From: Ramlibacter humi
GTDB taxonomy: Bacteria; Pseudomonadota; Gammaproteobacteria; Burkholderiales; Burkholderiaceae_C
Assembly (NCBI RefSeq): GCF_004681975.1
Contig: NZ_SMLK01000009.1
Location: 62,001-126,000 of the forward strand
Reading direction: 5' to 3'
DNA: 64,000 bases
The notes beneath the pieces were generated by a model. That model ran no database searches and was not told where the DNA came from. It saw only the letters and a program-made list of their open reading frames with translations. This document shows positions 1-6,636 of this stretch, one piece after another. The position numbers and the translations under genes are program-made. Each line of letters opens with the position of its first letter. Position 1 is the first letter of the stretch.

Positions 1-1
1 C

Positions 2-388
2 TTCAACGCGGGACTGATTGCGCAATTCCTGTCGGAGCATCCGGCGGTCGCCTGGGTCAGCTACCCCGGCCTGCCGGCCCACCCCGATCATGGCGCTTGC
101 CAGCGCTACATGGGTGGCCGGGCTTCGGGGGTGCTCAGCTTCGGCGTGCGCGGCGGACGCCAAGCCGGCGCCGATTTCCAGGACAGGTTGCGGCTGGTGC
201 GCCGGTCCACCAACCTGGGCGACTGCAAGACGCTGGTCTGTCACCCGGCCTCCACCACTCACCGGCAGCTGTCGGCGGAAGACCTGCGAAAGAGCGGCAC
301 GCCCGAAGACCTGGTGCGGTTGTCCGTGGGCATCGAGCACATCGAGGATCTGCTGGGGGACATCGACCAGGCCCTGGCTGCGCGCTGA
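2..388 (+). CDS. O-acetylhomoserine sulfhydrylase (MetY-type), C-terminal part
   Basis: The reading frame is open from the left edge, so only about the last 128 residues are present and the PLP lysine lies outside the window. What remains matches the C-terminal domain of PLP-dependent O-acetylhomoserine aminocarboxypropyltransferases: a YPGLP motif, a glycine-rich GVLSFGV strand, the segment NLGDCKTLVCHPASTTH that lines the active site, and the closing SVGIEHIEDLLGDI. Family enzymes make homocysteine or methionine from O-acetylhomoserine and a sulfur donor in the cytoplasm. It converges tail to tail, 11 bp apart, with a second PLP enzyme of the same fold. Whether it belongs to the neighbouring modification cluster or to ordinary sulfur metabolism cannot be told from here. 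Confidence 0.85.
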   Translation, partial: FNAGLIAQFLSEHPAVAWVSYPGLPAHPDHGACQRYMGGRASGVLSFGVRGGRQAGADFQDRLRLVRRSTNLGDCKTLVCHPASTTHRQLSAEDLRKSGTPEDLVRLSVGIEHIEDLLGDIDQALAAR

Positions 389-399
389 ACGGGACGACG

Positions 400-1581
400 T
401 CACAGCAGCAGCGCCAGCGCCTGCGACAAGTCGTCCAGCAGGTCTTCCGGCGCTTCCAGCCCCGCGCTGAAACGCACGAGTTCGCCCGCCAAGGGCCGTA
501 AGCTGGCGACGTCCCGCCCATACGACAGCACCAGGCTCACCGGGCCGCCCCAGCTGAACCCGATGCGGAACAGCTGCAGCGCGTCGATGAACCCGTCGAT
601 GTCCTGCTGCGAATACTTCGCATCGAACACCACCGAGAAGATGCCCGCGGCAGCGCGGCAGTCGCGTTGCCAGAATTCGTGGCCGCACGCGCCCGGCAGG
701 GCCGGATGCAGCACTTCGACCACGGCGCCGGAACCGGCCAGGTGTCGCGCCAGCAGCCTGCCGGTGCGATCGTGCGCCGCATACCGGACCGCCAGCGACT
801 GCAGGCCACGAAGCACGGCTTCGGCTTCCCCGGCAGGCACGTGCAGCCCGAACCGCGCAGAGCAGCGCTTGAGGGCGTCGTACAACGACTTGTCCCGCAC
901 GGACACGCTGCCCATCACCACGTCGCCTGCGCCGTTGGCGTACTTGGTCAGCGCCTGCGCCGAGATGTCGATGCCCAGGTCGAACGGACAGAACGCCACG
1001 CCGGCGCCCCAGGTGTTGTCCAATGCCGTCAGCACGCCCGCCTGCCGCGCCGCCGCGGCGATCGCGGGCACGTCGGGGAATTCCATGGTGATGGAGCACG
1101 GTGCTTCCACCCAGACCAGCCGCGTGGCCTCGCCGATACGCAGGGTGGACAGGTCGGTGGGGTCATACAGCGCCACCTGGATGCCCCAGGACGCCAGCTC
1201 GCCGGTCAGCAGCGCGCGGTGGGCGGGGTACACGTTGATGGGAACGACGACTTCGTCGCCTGGGCGCAGCAGCGCCATGTGCACCAGCGCGATGGCATTG
1301 AGCCCGCTGGCACACAGGAGCGCGTGGGCGGCGCCTTCCAGGTGAGCAATGCGCGCCTCCAGCTCGAACGTCGTGGGAGTGCCGTGCGGCCCGTAGATGA
1401 AACGGTCCTTGGACAGCCAATCGCGCTGCCGCCACGCGGCCATGTCCGGGAAGAACACGGTGGAAGCGCGGAAGACGCCGGGCTGAACACTGTCGAAGCC
1501 GGTGGTGGGCCAATGCTCCTGGTGAAGGAGCTGCGTTTGTGGCTGCAGTGCCACTTCAGCCTGTTCCCGCCGAAGCTTCAC
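400..1581 (-). CDS. Cystathionine beta/gamma-lyase-like PLP enzyme
   Basis: A 393-residue fold-type I PLP enzyme of the Cys/Met metabolism family. The internal-aldimine lysine is K213 in the signature around ALTKYANGAGD; D188 in ALDNTW would hold the pyridine nitrogen; the tyrosine/phosphate loop is RFIYGPHGTPT (Y63), where most relatives have a GNPT-type motif. Family enzymes do beta- or gamma-elimination on sulfur amino acids. The start is GTG, preceded by a GGGAGG ribosome site about 9 nt upstream, and overlaps the end of the 2-oxoglutarate oxygenase by 26 bp, so it is the last gene of a four-gene leftward unit. Its place behind two oxygenases and a candidate precursor suggests a tailoring or amino-acid-supply role, but ordinary cystathionine lyase activity is an equally good reading of the sequence alone. 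Confidence 0.8.
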   Translation of the reverse strand: MKLRREQAEVALQPQTQLLHQEHWPTTGFDSVQPGVFRASTVFFPDMAAWRQRDWLSKDRFIYGPHGTPTTFELEARIAHLEGAAHALLCASGLNAIALVHMALLRPGDEVVVPINVYPAHRALLTGELASWGIQVALYDPTDLSTLRIGEATRLVWVEAPCSITMEFPDVPAIAAAARQAGVLTALDNTWGAGVAFCPFDLGIDISAQALTKYANGAGDVVMGSVSVRDKSLYDALKRCSARFGLHVPAGEAEAVLRGLQSLAVRYAAHDRTGRLLARHLAGSGAVVEVLHPALPGACGHEFWQRDCRAAAGIFSVVFDAKYSQQDIDGFIDALQLFRIGFSWGGPVSLVLSYGRDVASLRPLAGELVRFSAGLEAPEDLLDDLSQALALLL

Positions 1582-2296
1582 GAGGCACCACCTCCCACCA
1601 CCGCGTCACGGTGATGCGGGTGCCGGCCCGCACCGGCAGCACTTCGTGGCGGAACCAGGCGGTTGCCGGGAAAACCACCAGCTTGCCGGCCGTGGGCGGA
1701 ACGGCCATCGGCTGGCCGGTCGCTTCGTCCACCAGCGAGTTGAAGCGCAGTTCGCCGCCGGCGAATTCCATCTCACCGGCGCCGTCGGCGGTCTGTGTGG
1801 TGAGCCACAACACGCCCACCAGGTGGCGCTGCGGCTTGATCACGGTCCAGACCGTGCGGCCGTGGTCGTCCTGGAAACTGTCGCTGTCGTCGGCATGGTC
1901 GCCCAGGTGATCCCCGGCGCCATAGAAGATGCACTGGTCGCTGATCCGGCGCGGCACCGAATGCCGCACATCCAGCCCGAGGAGCGGGAAGGCCTGCAGT
2001 GCGTGGCGGTCCAGCGCGTCGAACGCGCTGTCCAGCCCCGGCAGGTCCGTCTTCAGGTTCCTGGAACTGCGGAACCTGCCGTTGATGTCCCAAGGCGAAG
2101 AGTGTCCTGGGGCGTACCGGGTGGGGGATTCCCAGCTCTGCCCGGCGCCATGCGCCTGCAGCACCGCGCGCGCCATCTGGCGACAGGTGTCGGGGGCGAG
2201 CGCCACGGTGGTGTAGACGTCCGGTTGGGCCAGGTTGGGCCGCGGGCCTCCGGGCTGGTCGGTCTCGATCTTGGGTTCCAGGAACCGGTAGGCCAT
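1556..2296 (-). CDS. 2-oxoglutarate/Fe(II)-dependent oxygenase
   Basis: A 246-residue protein with the prolyl-4-hydroxylase-type jelly-roll signature: iron ligands H134-x-D136 (GDHADD) and H217 (FRHEV), and the 2-oxoglutarate arginine R227 (GTRITVTRW). The stretch FAGGELRF before the distal histidine is typical of the superfamily. Such enzymes hydroxylate, desaturate or epoxidise peptides or small molecules using O2, Fe(II) and 2-oxoglutarate. The ATG lies 6 nt after the preceding hydroxylase stop, and its end overlaps the PLP enzyme, so the three are probably translationally coupled. The substrate is unknown; modification of the candidate peptide at 3044-3247 is inference from context. Confidence 0.8.
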   Translation of the reverse strand: MAYRFLEPKIETDQPGGPRPNLAQPDVYTTVALAPDTCRQMARAVLQAHGAGQSWESPTRYAPGHSSPWDINGRFRSSRNLKTDLPGLDSAFDALDRHALQAFPLLGLDVRHSVPRRISDQCIFYGAGDHLGDHADDSDSFQDDHGRTVWTVIKPQRHLVGVLWLTTQTADGAGEMEFAGGELRFNSLVDEATGQPMAVPPTAGKLVVFPATAWFRHEVLPVRAGTRITVTRWWEVVPREASAGTG

Positions 2297-2302
2297 GGCG
2301 GT

Positions 2303-3010
2303 TCAGGCGGGCACTGCGGCCCGGTAGTCGAATTGCGCCGGGAGCAGCGCTTCCTCGAGGTAAGTGGTCACCAGCAGGACCGCATGGCCGCTGCCGCGGT
2401 TGAAGTAGGCATGCGGGAGCACGTTGTTGAATTCGAACAGCTCGCCACGCCGCAGCGGGGCCCGGAAGCCGCAGACCATGAATCGGTCGTCTTCATTGAA
2501 CCGCAGCGGCAGGATGGTGCGATGCGACGCCTGCACTTCGACCAGCCCGCGCTGGACCGTTTCGTCGGACAGGTCCACCCGCATTCCTTTCAGGAACACC
2601 GGCCCGTCCACATGGAACCCCAGCGTGCCGCCCGCGCGAATGACGTACAGGCCCATCTTGATGGTGAGCCCGGGCCCGTAGTTGGCCGCATGCATGTCCG
2701 ACCAGTGCTGCACGCGCGCGGCCAGATCGGGATCCTGGAACACCGGAGGCGGGACGGGCACCGCATCGAATTCGAACGCAGCATCGGAAGGCGCGAGGTG
2801 GTCGCCCAGTTCGCCTTCGTGCATCAGGATGTGGAACGCGATGTCCTGGTGCTCGCCATCCAGGCGCGAGCCTTCGGCCTGCCAGAAAGGATGGCGCTGC
2901 AGCACCTGCTGCCAGTCGCCGTCGTCCACCTGCGCCAATGCGTCGTACAAGCTGGATCGCAGATACATCGGGTACTTCCTTGCAAACCGGAAGCTGCCCG
3001 CGCCACTCAT
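2303..3010 (-). CDS. Aspartyl/asparaginyl beta-hydroxylase-like oxygenase
   Basis: A 235-residue cupin-fold protein. The C-terminal half carries the aspartyl/asparaginyl beta-hydroxylase pattern: GFHVDGP (H133, D135), the substrate-side segment ASHRTILPLRF, RRGELFEFNN and the second histidine H200 in LPHAYFNRG. Family members hydroxylate side chains in peptides or proteins with Fe(II) and 2-oxoglutarate. The N-terminal 90 residues are not recognised. It follows the candidate precursor by 33 nt and precedes a second oxygenase by 6 nt. Two different oxygenases in one short unit argues for sequential oxidation of one substrate; that is inference. Confidence 0.75.
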   Translation of the reverse strand: MSGAGSFRFARKYPMYLRSSLYDALAQVDDGDWQQVLQRHPFWQAEGSRLDGEHQDIAFHILMHEGELGDHLAPSDAAFEFDAVPVPPPVFQDPDLAARVQHWSDMHAANYGPGLTIKMGLYVIRAGGTLGFHVDGPVFLKGMRVDLSDETVQRGLVEVQASHRTILPLRFNEDDRFMVCGFRAPLRRGELFEFNNVLPHAYFNRGSGHAVLLVTTYLEEALLPAQFDYRAAVPA

Positions 3011-3043
3011 GGCACGGGCAGCGCCCTAGCAGGATGCGGCTGG

Positions 3044-3247
3044 TCAGTAGATGCCGCCGCCGCCGCCGGTACACAGGGCACTGCGCACCAGTTCGGCGCG
3101 GGCTTTAAGACGGTCGGACGGCATGGCCTGGGGCGCCGGAACTGTGAAGTTCACGGCCCAGGCCTTGCGGGCGGCTGGAGCGGCGTTGGGCACGGCGGCG
3201 AACGCGGATGTGGCGAGGACTTGGGCAGGCTTGTGCTCAGGCTTCAT
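3044..3247 (-). CDS. Candidate RiPP precursor peptide, 67 residues
   Basis: The reading frame is open further upstream, but the ATG at 3247 is chosen because GGAGG lies 6 nt before it, a near-ideal ribosome site. The 67-residue product starts MKPEHKPAQVL, has an Ala/Pro-rich middle, a charged helix-prone segment (PSDRLKARAELVRSAL) and ends C-T-(G)5-I-Y. There is one Cys, one Trp (W30) and no signal peptide or membrane segment. A leader-like charged half followed by a short Cys/Thr/Gly core is what YcaO and ATP-grasp clusters use as substrate. It is first in the leftward unit with two oxygenases and a PLP enzyme. The role is inferred from size, tail and context; it could also be an unrelated small protein. 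Confidence 0.6.
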   Translation of the reverse strand: MKPEHKPAQVLATSAFAAVPNAAPAARKAWAVNFTVPAPQAMPSDRLKARAELVRSALCTGGGGGIY

Positions 3248-3400
3248 GTCGAACCTCCATTGGTCATGCTGGCGGGACGCTGGCAGCCGCCGGTGGCCGG
3301 CCAGCCTCCCCCGAAATTCCATCGGTCGTTCCGGATGGTGCCCGTATGTCCTCGGATTCACCGAACTGTTTAGTGGGCCGCCCGCCCTCTCGGGAATGGG

Positions 3401-3436
3401 TTGCGGCGGCCGCTGCCCTGGCTACAGTCGCGCGCC
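3401..3436 (+). promoter_or_regulatory. Candidate sigma-70 promoter for the GNAT unit
   Basis: TTGCGG (3401-3406) and TACAGT (3423-3428) are separated by 16 bp, a plausible -35/-10 pair. The predicted start site falls at or just before the ATG at 3437, and no ribosome site precedes that ATG, so the transcript could be leaderless. The 189 bp between this gene and the divergent precursor presumably also holds the promoter of the leftward unit, which I could not place. Confidence 0.4.
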
Positions 3437-4036
3437 ATGCTGGACCGGCAAGTATTGATGGAGGGGCGCCACGTGAGGCTCGAGCCCCTGGCCCAGGCGC
3501 ACCTGCCTGGGCTGATGCAGGCCATCGACAACGGGGCGCTGTGGTCCAACCCCTACACCTTCGTCCCGCAGCCGCAGGAACTGGATCGGTTCCTGGACCA
3601 GGCCGAGGCCGGCGCGGCCGCGGGCACCGAACTCGCCTTCGCCATCGTCGACAGTGCCAGTGCACAGGTGGCCGGCAGCACCCGATACCGTCATATCGCG
3701 CCCCATCACGGCAAGCTGGAGATCGGCTACACGTTCATCGCGCGCTCGTTCCAGAGGACGTACGTGAACACCGAAGCCAAGTACCTGATGCTGCGGTTCG
3801 CCTTCGAGGAATGGCAGTGCGAACGGGTCGAATTCCAGACCGACGCGCTGAACGCGCAGTCACGCGCCGCCATTGAGCGCCTGGGCGCGCGGCAGGAAGG
3901 CCTGCTGCGCCGCCACTACCGCATGCGTGATGGGCGCATGCGCGACACCGCGATCTACAGCATCGTGCGCGACGAGTGGGACGACGTCCGCACCGCGCTG
4001 GAAGACAAACTCCTGGCCCACGAGCCAGCCGCCTGA
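3437..4036 (+). CDS. RimJ/RimL-type GNAT acetyltransferase
   Basis: A 199-residue GNAT protein. It begins with the RimJ/RimL-like opening GRHVRLEPL, has the central strand-loop with KLEIGYTFIARSFQRTYVNTEAK and the motif V(E/Q)FQTDALNAQSRAAIERLGARQEG, followed by the usual RD...YSIVRDEW ending. These enzymes transfer acetyl from acetyl-CoA to N-terminal or side-chain amines. The ATG at 3437 is chosen over an upstream in-frame ATG because homology begins just after it. It is the first gene of the rightward unit and ends 12 bp before the CmoA-like gene. In the cluster it could acetylate the mature peptide for resistance or capping, which is inference. Confidence 0.8.
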   Translation: MLDRQVLMEGRHVRLEPLAQAHLPGLMQAIDNGALWSNPYTFVPQPQELDRFLDQAEAGAAAGTELAFAIVDSASAQVAGSTRYRHIAPHHGKLEIGYTFIARSFQRTYVNTEAKYLMLRFAFEEWQCERVEFQTDALNAQSRAAIERLGARQEGLLRRHYRMRDGRMRDTAIYSIVRDEWDDVRTALEDKLLAHEPAA

Positions 4037-4048
4037 GGGGAGGCCGAC

Positions 4049-4825
4049 ATGGGCAACCTGAACCCGCAAGCCCATCGTGCGATCGACGAAGGCGCCGCGA
4101 CGCTGGAGCGGCACCGCAAGCCCGCGGACAACCTGCTCCCCGCCGCGGACAAATGGGCTTTCGACGAGAACGTCACCAGCGTGTTCGATGCCATGCTGGA
4201 GAACTCCATCCCCGGCTACGCCGACATGCGCAACTGGGTCACCCGCCTGGCCAGGCGCTTCGTGCCGGAGCGGGGTGGTGTCGTCATCGACATCGGGGCC
4301 TCGCGCGGCGACGCGCTGGCGCCGCTGCTGGCGGAACGGCCGGATTGCCAGTTCTACGCGGTGGAAGTCTCGGAACCGATGCGCAGGACGATGCAATCGC
4401 GCTTCACGGGCCGGGCCGTCACCATCCTCGCCGACGACCTGCGGTACGAGCATTCCGTGTTCGATCGCCCCACCGACCTGGTGCTGTCGGTGCTCACGCT
4501 GATGTTCGTGCCCATCGAATACCGCGCGCGCCTGGTGAACCGCATCCACGAGAACCTCAAGCCCGGCGGCGCCTTCATCCTGGTGGAGAAAACCATCCAG
4601 CAGGACCCCCTGATGGACGCCATCTTCAACGAGGAGTACTACCGCTTCAAGGCCGACAACGGCTACACGGCAGAAGCCATCCACCGCAAGAAGCTGTCGC
4701 TGGAAGGCGTGCTGGTGCCGCTGACCCAGCAATGGAACGAGGACACCTTGCGCGCTGCCGGCTTCCGCCACGTCCAGACCTTCTGGCGTGCCGCCAACTT
4801 CTGCGGCATCCTGGCCGTCAAATGA
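4049..4825 (+). CDS. CmoA-like SAM enzyme (possible carboxy-SAM synthase)
   Basis: A 258-residue class-I SAM-fold protein with a GAGGGGAGG ribosome site. It resembles CmoA along its whole length: FDENVTSVFDAMLENSIPGY near the N terminus, the SAM loop DIGASRGDAL, a PGGAFILVEK strand, and the C-terminal block FKADNGYTAEAIHRKKLSLEGVL through FRHVQTFWRAANF. CmoA converts SAM and prephenate to carboxy-SAM for tRNA wobble modification. In E. coli CmoA, Arg199 of SQKRSML contacts the carboxylate; here the aligned residue appears to be Lys (HRKKLSL). That could preserve or change the chemistry. Its stop overlaps the next methyltransferase (ATGA), mirroring a cmoA-cmoB pair. A plain methyltransferase is the alternative. 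Confidence 0.7.
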   Translation: MGNLNPQAHRAIDEGAATLERHRKPADNLLPAADKWAFDENVTSVFDAMLENSIPGYADMRNWVTRLARRFVPERGGVVIDIGASRGDALAPLLAERPDCQFYAVEVSEPMRRTMQSRFTGRAVTILADDLRYEHSVFDRPTDLVLSVLTLMFVPIEYRARLVNRIHENLKPGGAFILVEKTIQQDPLMDAIFNEEYYRFKADNGYTAEAIHRKKLSLEGVLVPLTQQWNEDTLRAAGFRHVQTFWRAANFCGILAVK

Positions 4826-5649
4826 ACGTCTTCAACCACGACAGCCTCTGGATCACCGAGGACAACCGGCGCCTGCGGGCGGTGAGCCCCACGACCCCGG
4901 AAAGCATGAACCACAAGCACGCGGCCATGCTGCCCCCGGGCACCCTGGACGGCAAGACCGTGCTGGACCTGGGCTGCTGCATCGGCGGCACGGGGTACTG
5001 GGCTTTGCGGCACGGGGCGGCGCACTACACCGGGGTCGAAGTGCAGGACGAATACGTGCGCATCGCGCGGGCGCTGTTCGAAAGCGAAGACCTGTCCGCC
5101 GGCGTGACCATCCACCATTCCGACATCACGGCCTGGCTGGAGGGACAGACCCGCGGCCGCGCACCGGCCAGCGCGGCGGCCCTGCACGACGTGGTGGTGA
5201 TCGCCGGCGTGCTGTACGGGTACATCGACCCGCTCTACGTGCTGCGCATGGCCAGCGAACTGGCGCGGGAATGCGTGGTGATTGACAACGCGTACCCGCG
5301 CACGATGCGCGACCCGCAGGCCTCGTACATGGACATCATTCCCGAGCAGCGCATGGTGGTCGCAACGCACGACCACGAGATCGGCATCGGCGCGGGCTCC
5401 AGGTTGTCGCCGGTAGCCCAGGACGTGATCATGGGCAACTACGGCTTCTACGCGCAACGCATGGCGGTGGCGCCCATCACCGATGGGCACGACTCGTACA
5501 ACGCTGCCTACCGCAATCTGGCAGGAGGGTTCTTCCCCATGCGGTACGTCACCCGCTACACGCGGGCGCTCACGGCGATGAAGTCGGTGAACGAGGCGAT
5601 AGCGAGTGGGGAAGTGCTGTTGGGGCCGCAGGCGGTGCCGCCGCAGTGA
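4822..5649 (+). CDS. Class-I SAM-dependent methyltransferase (possible CmoB-like partner)
   Basis: A 275-residue Rossmann methyltransferase. Motif I is VLDLGCCIGGTGYW with an acidic GVEV strand, and motif IV/V is VVIAGVLYGYIDPLYVL, which resembles the GVLYH..PL region of CmoB. The start ATG overlaps the stop of the CmoA-like gene by 4 bp, so the two are made together. The C-terminal 120 residues (DIIPEQR..., GNYGFYAQR) are not recognised and may bind the acceptor. If the partner makes carboxy-SAM, this enzyme could transfer a carboxymethyl group; otherwise it is an ordinary methyltransferase. It lacks the long N-terminal domain of bacterial CmoB, so it is unlikely to be the tRNA enzyme. Confidence 0.65.
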   Translation: MNVFNHDSLWITEDNRRLRAVSPTTPESMNHKHAAMLPPGTLDGKTVLDLGCCIGGTGYWALRHGAAHYTGVEVQDEYVRIARALFESEDLSAGVTIHHSDITAWLEGQTRGRAPASAAALHDVVVIAGVLYGYIDPLYVLRMASELARECVVIDNAYPRTMRDPQASYMDIIPEQRMVVATHDHEIGIGAGSRLSPVAQDVIMGNYGFYAQRMAVAPITDGHDSYNAAYRNLAGGFFPMRYVTRYTRALTAMKSVNEAIASGEVLLGPQAVPPQ

Positions 5650-5814
5650 GTGGTTGAGAGCACGCCAGCGGGCTTGGTTGGGGGGAGCAGGAGACAGCGG
5701 TATCGGGGACGAGCGCCGCACGCGCGGTCGATCCCTCGCCTGCCGCTAAACAGGGCACGGAATCCGTGGATATACCTGCATCAGCCCTTTGACCGAGCGA
5801 GAAAGGAAACTGCC

Positions 5815-6573
5815 ATGGGCATCATCACCCGCCACGAAGGTCCCGTCTACATCGACGGGGAGCAAAGCTATCTCCTGACCCGTTCCTCCGAGGCTGACGC
5901 CAGGGACGGCTGGTCTATCTATCAGCGTCCGTACCGGCCGGGCAACCCGCAGGATCTGCTGCGAGACGCGTGTACCCAAGAGACGACGTGCCTGCTCGCT
6001 GGAAACCGCGTCGGGATGGCCGACGGATCGCTGAAGCCCATCGAATTGGTGCGTGCCGGCGAAATGGTCATGACGATGTCGGGCCCGAAGCGCGTCGAGA
6101 AGACTGAAACCACGACACTGGGCCTCACTCGCCGCGTGATCGAACTGCGCGGCCTCGGCGACCAGGTCCTTTTCCTGTCCAGCGACCATCCGCTGTGGGT
6201 CGCGCGCAAGGACCCGGCCGGCCAGCGCAAGGAATGGTGGGGCACGTACAACATCCACCACACCATGGCGGAGATGAACCAAGGCACCGGGCTGGAATTC
6301 CGCGAGCTGCCGTTCATCCTGCACTACGACCTGCCCGAACAGGTGGCGCACGAGTCAGGATGGGTGCATGTACGCCCGGTCTTCCACGATCTGCCGGCCT
6401 CCACCCAACTCCACAACATCATCGTCGAGAACGGCTTCAGCTTCATCGCCGAAGGCTTCCCTGTGCTGAGCCATGTCCGTGACCAGCAAGGCCCGGCCGC
6501 TCCGTGGCGGGGCCTGGACAACGGCGTTTCGGTCACCATGGCGATGGAGCGCCTGGTACCTGCCGAGGGCTGA
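5815..6573 (+). CDS. Hint-domain (intein/hedgehog-type) protein
   Basis: A 252-residue protein; the ATG at 5815 follows AAGGAAAC. After a 58-residue N-terminal stretch comes a Hint domain. The nucleophile is C59 in the splice-start motif CLLAGNRVGMADGSLKPIE. The block-B histidine is H125 in LSSDHPLWV. The C-terminal block is LHNIIVENGFSFIAEGF (199-215), ending VLSH where a full intein would have a His-Asn pair. About 32 residues follow. Hint domains catalyse N-S acyl shift, giving splicing, cleavage or nucleophile attachment. The missing terminal Asn suggests N-terminal cleavage or thioester capture rather than complete splicing. It sits between the methyltransferases and the YcaO gene. Its target and whether the first 58 residues are released as a peptide are unknown. 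Confidence 0.75.
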   Translation: MGIITRHEGPVYIDGEQSYLLTRSSEADARDGWSIYQRPYRPGNPQDLLRDACTQETTCLLAGNRVGMADGSLKPIELVRAGEMVMTMSGPKRVEKTETTTLGLTRRVIELRGLGDQVLFLSSDHPLWVARKDPAGQRKEWWGTYNIHHTMAEMNQGTGLEFRELPFILHYDLPEQVAHESGWVHVRPVFHDLPASTQLHNIIVENGFSFIAEGFPVLSHVRDQQGPAAPWRGLDNGVSVTMAMERLVPAEG

Positions 6574-6592
6574 CCCTCATCTCGGCTCCTCT

Positions 6593-6623
6593 CGGCCGGA
6601 GAGAGCTCCGCTCTCTCCGGCCG
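6593..6623. promoter_or_regulatory. 13-bp perfect hairpin before the YcaO start
   Basis: Arms 6593-6605 and 6611-6623 are perfect 13-bp complements around a 5-nt loop. The hairpin begins 20 bp after the Hint stop and ends 13 bp before the GTG chosen for the YcaO gene. There is no T-run after it, so it is not a classical intrinsic terminator. It could slow or attenuate transcription, protect an mRNA end, or control YcaO translation. Confidence 0.6.
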
Positions 6624-6636
6624 CACGCGTTTCCGA

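Noticed and set aside
1646-3373. A 575-residue plus-strand frame across the two oxygenase genes
   Set aside because: Antisense to two genes with clear iron-ligand motifs; no motif of its own.
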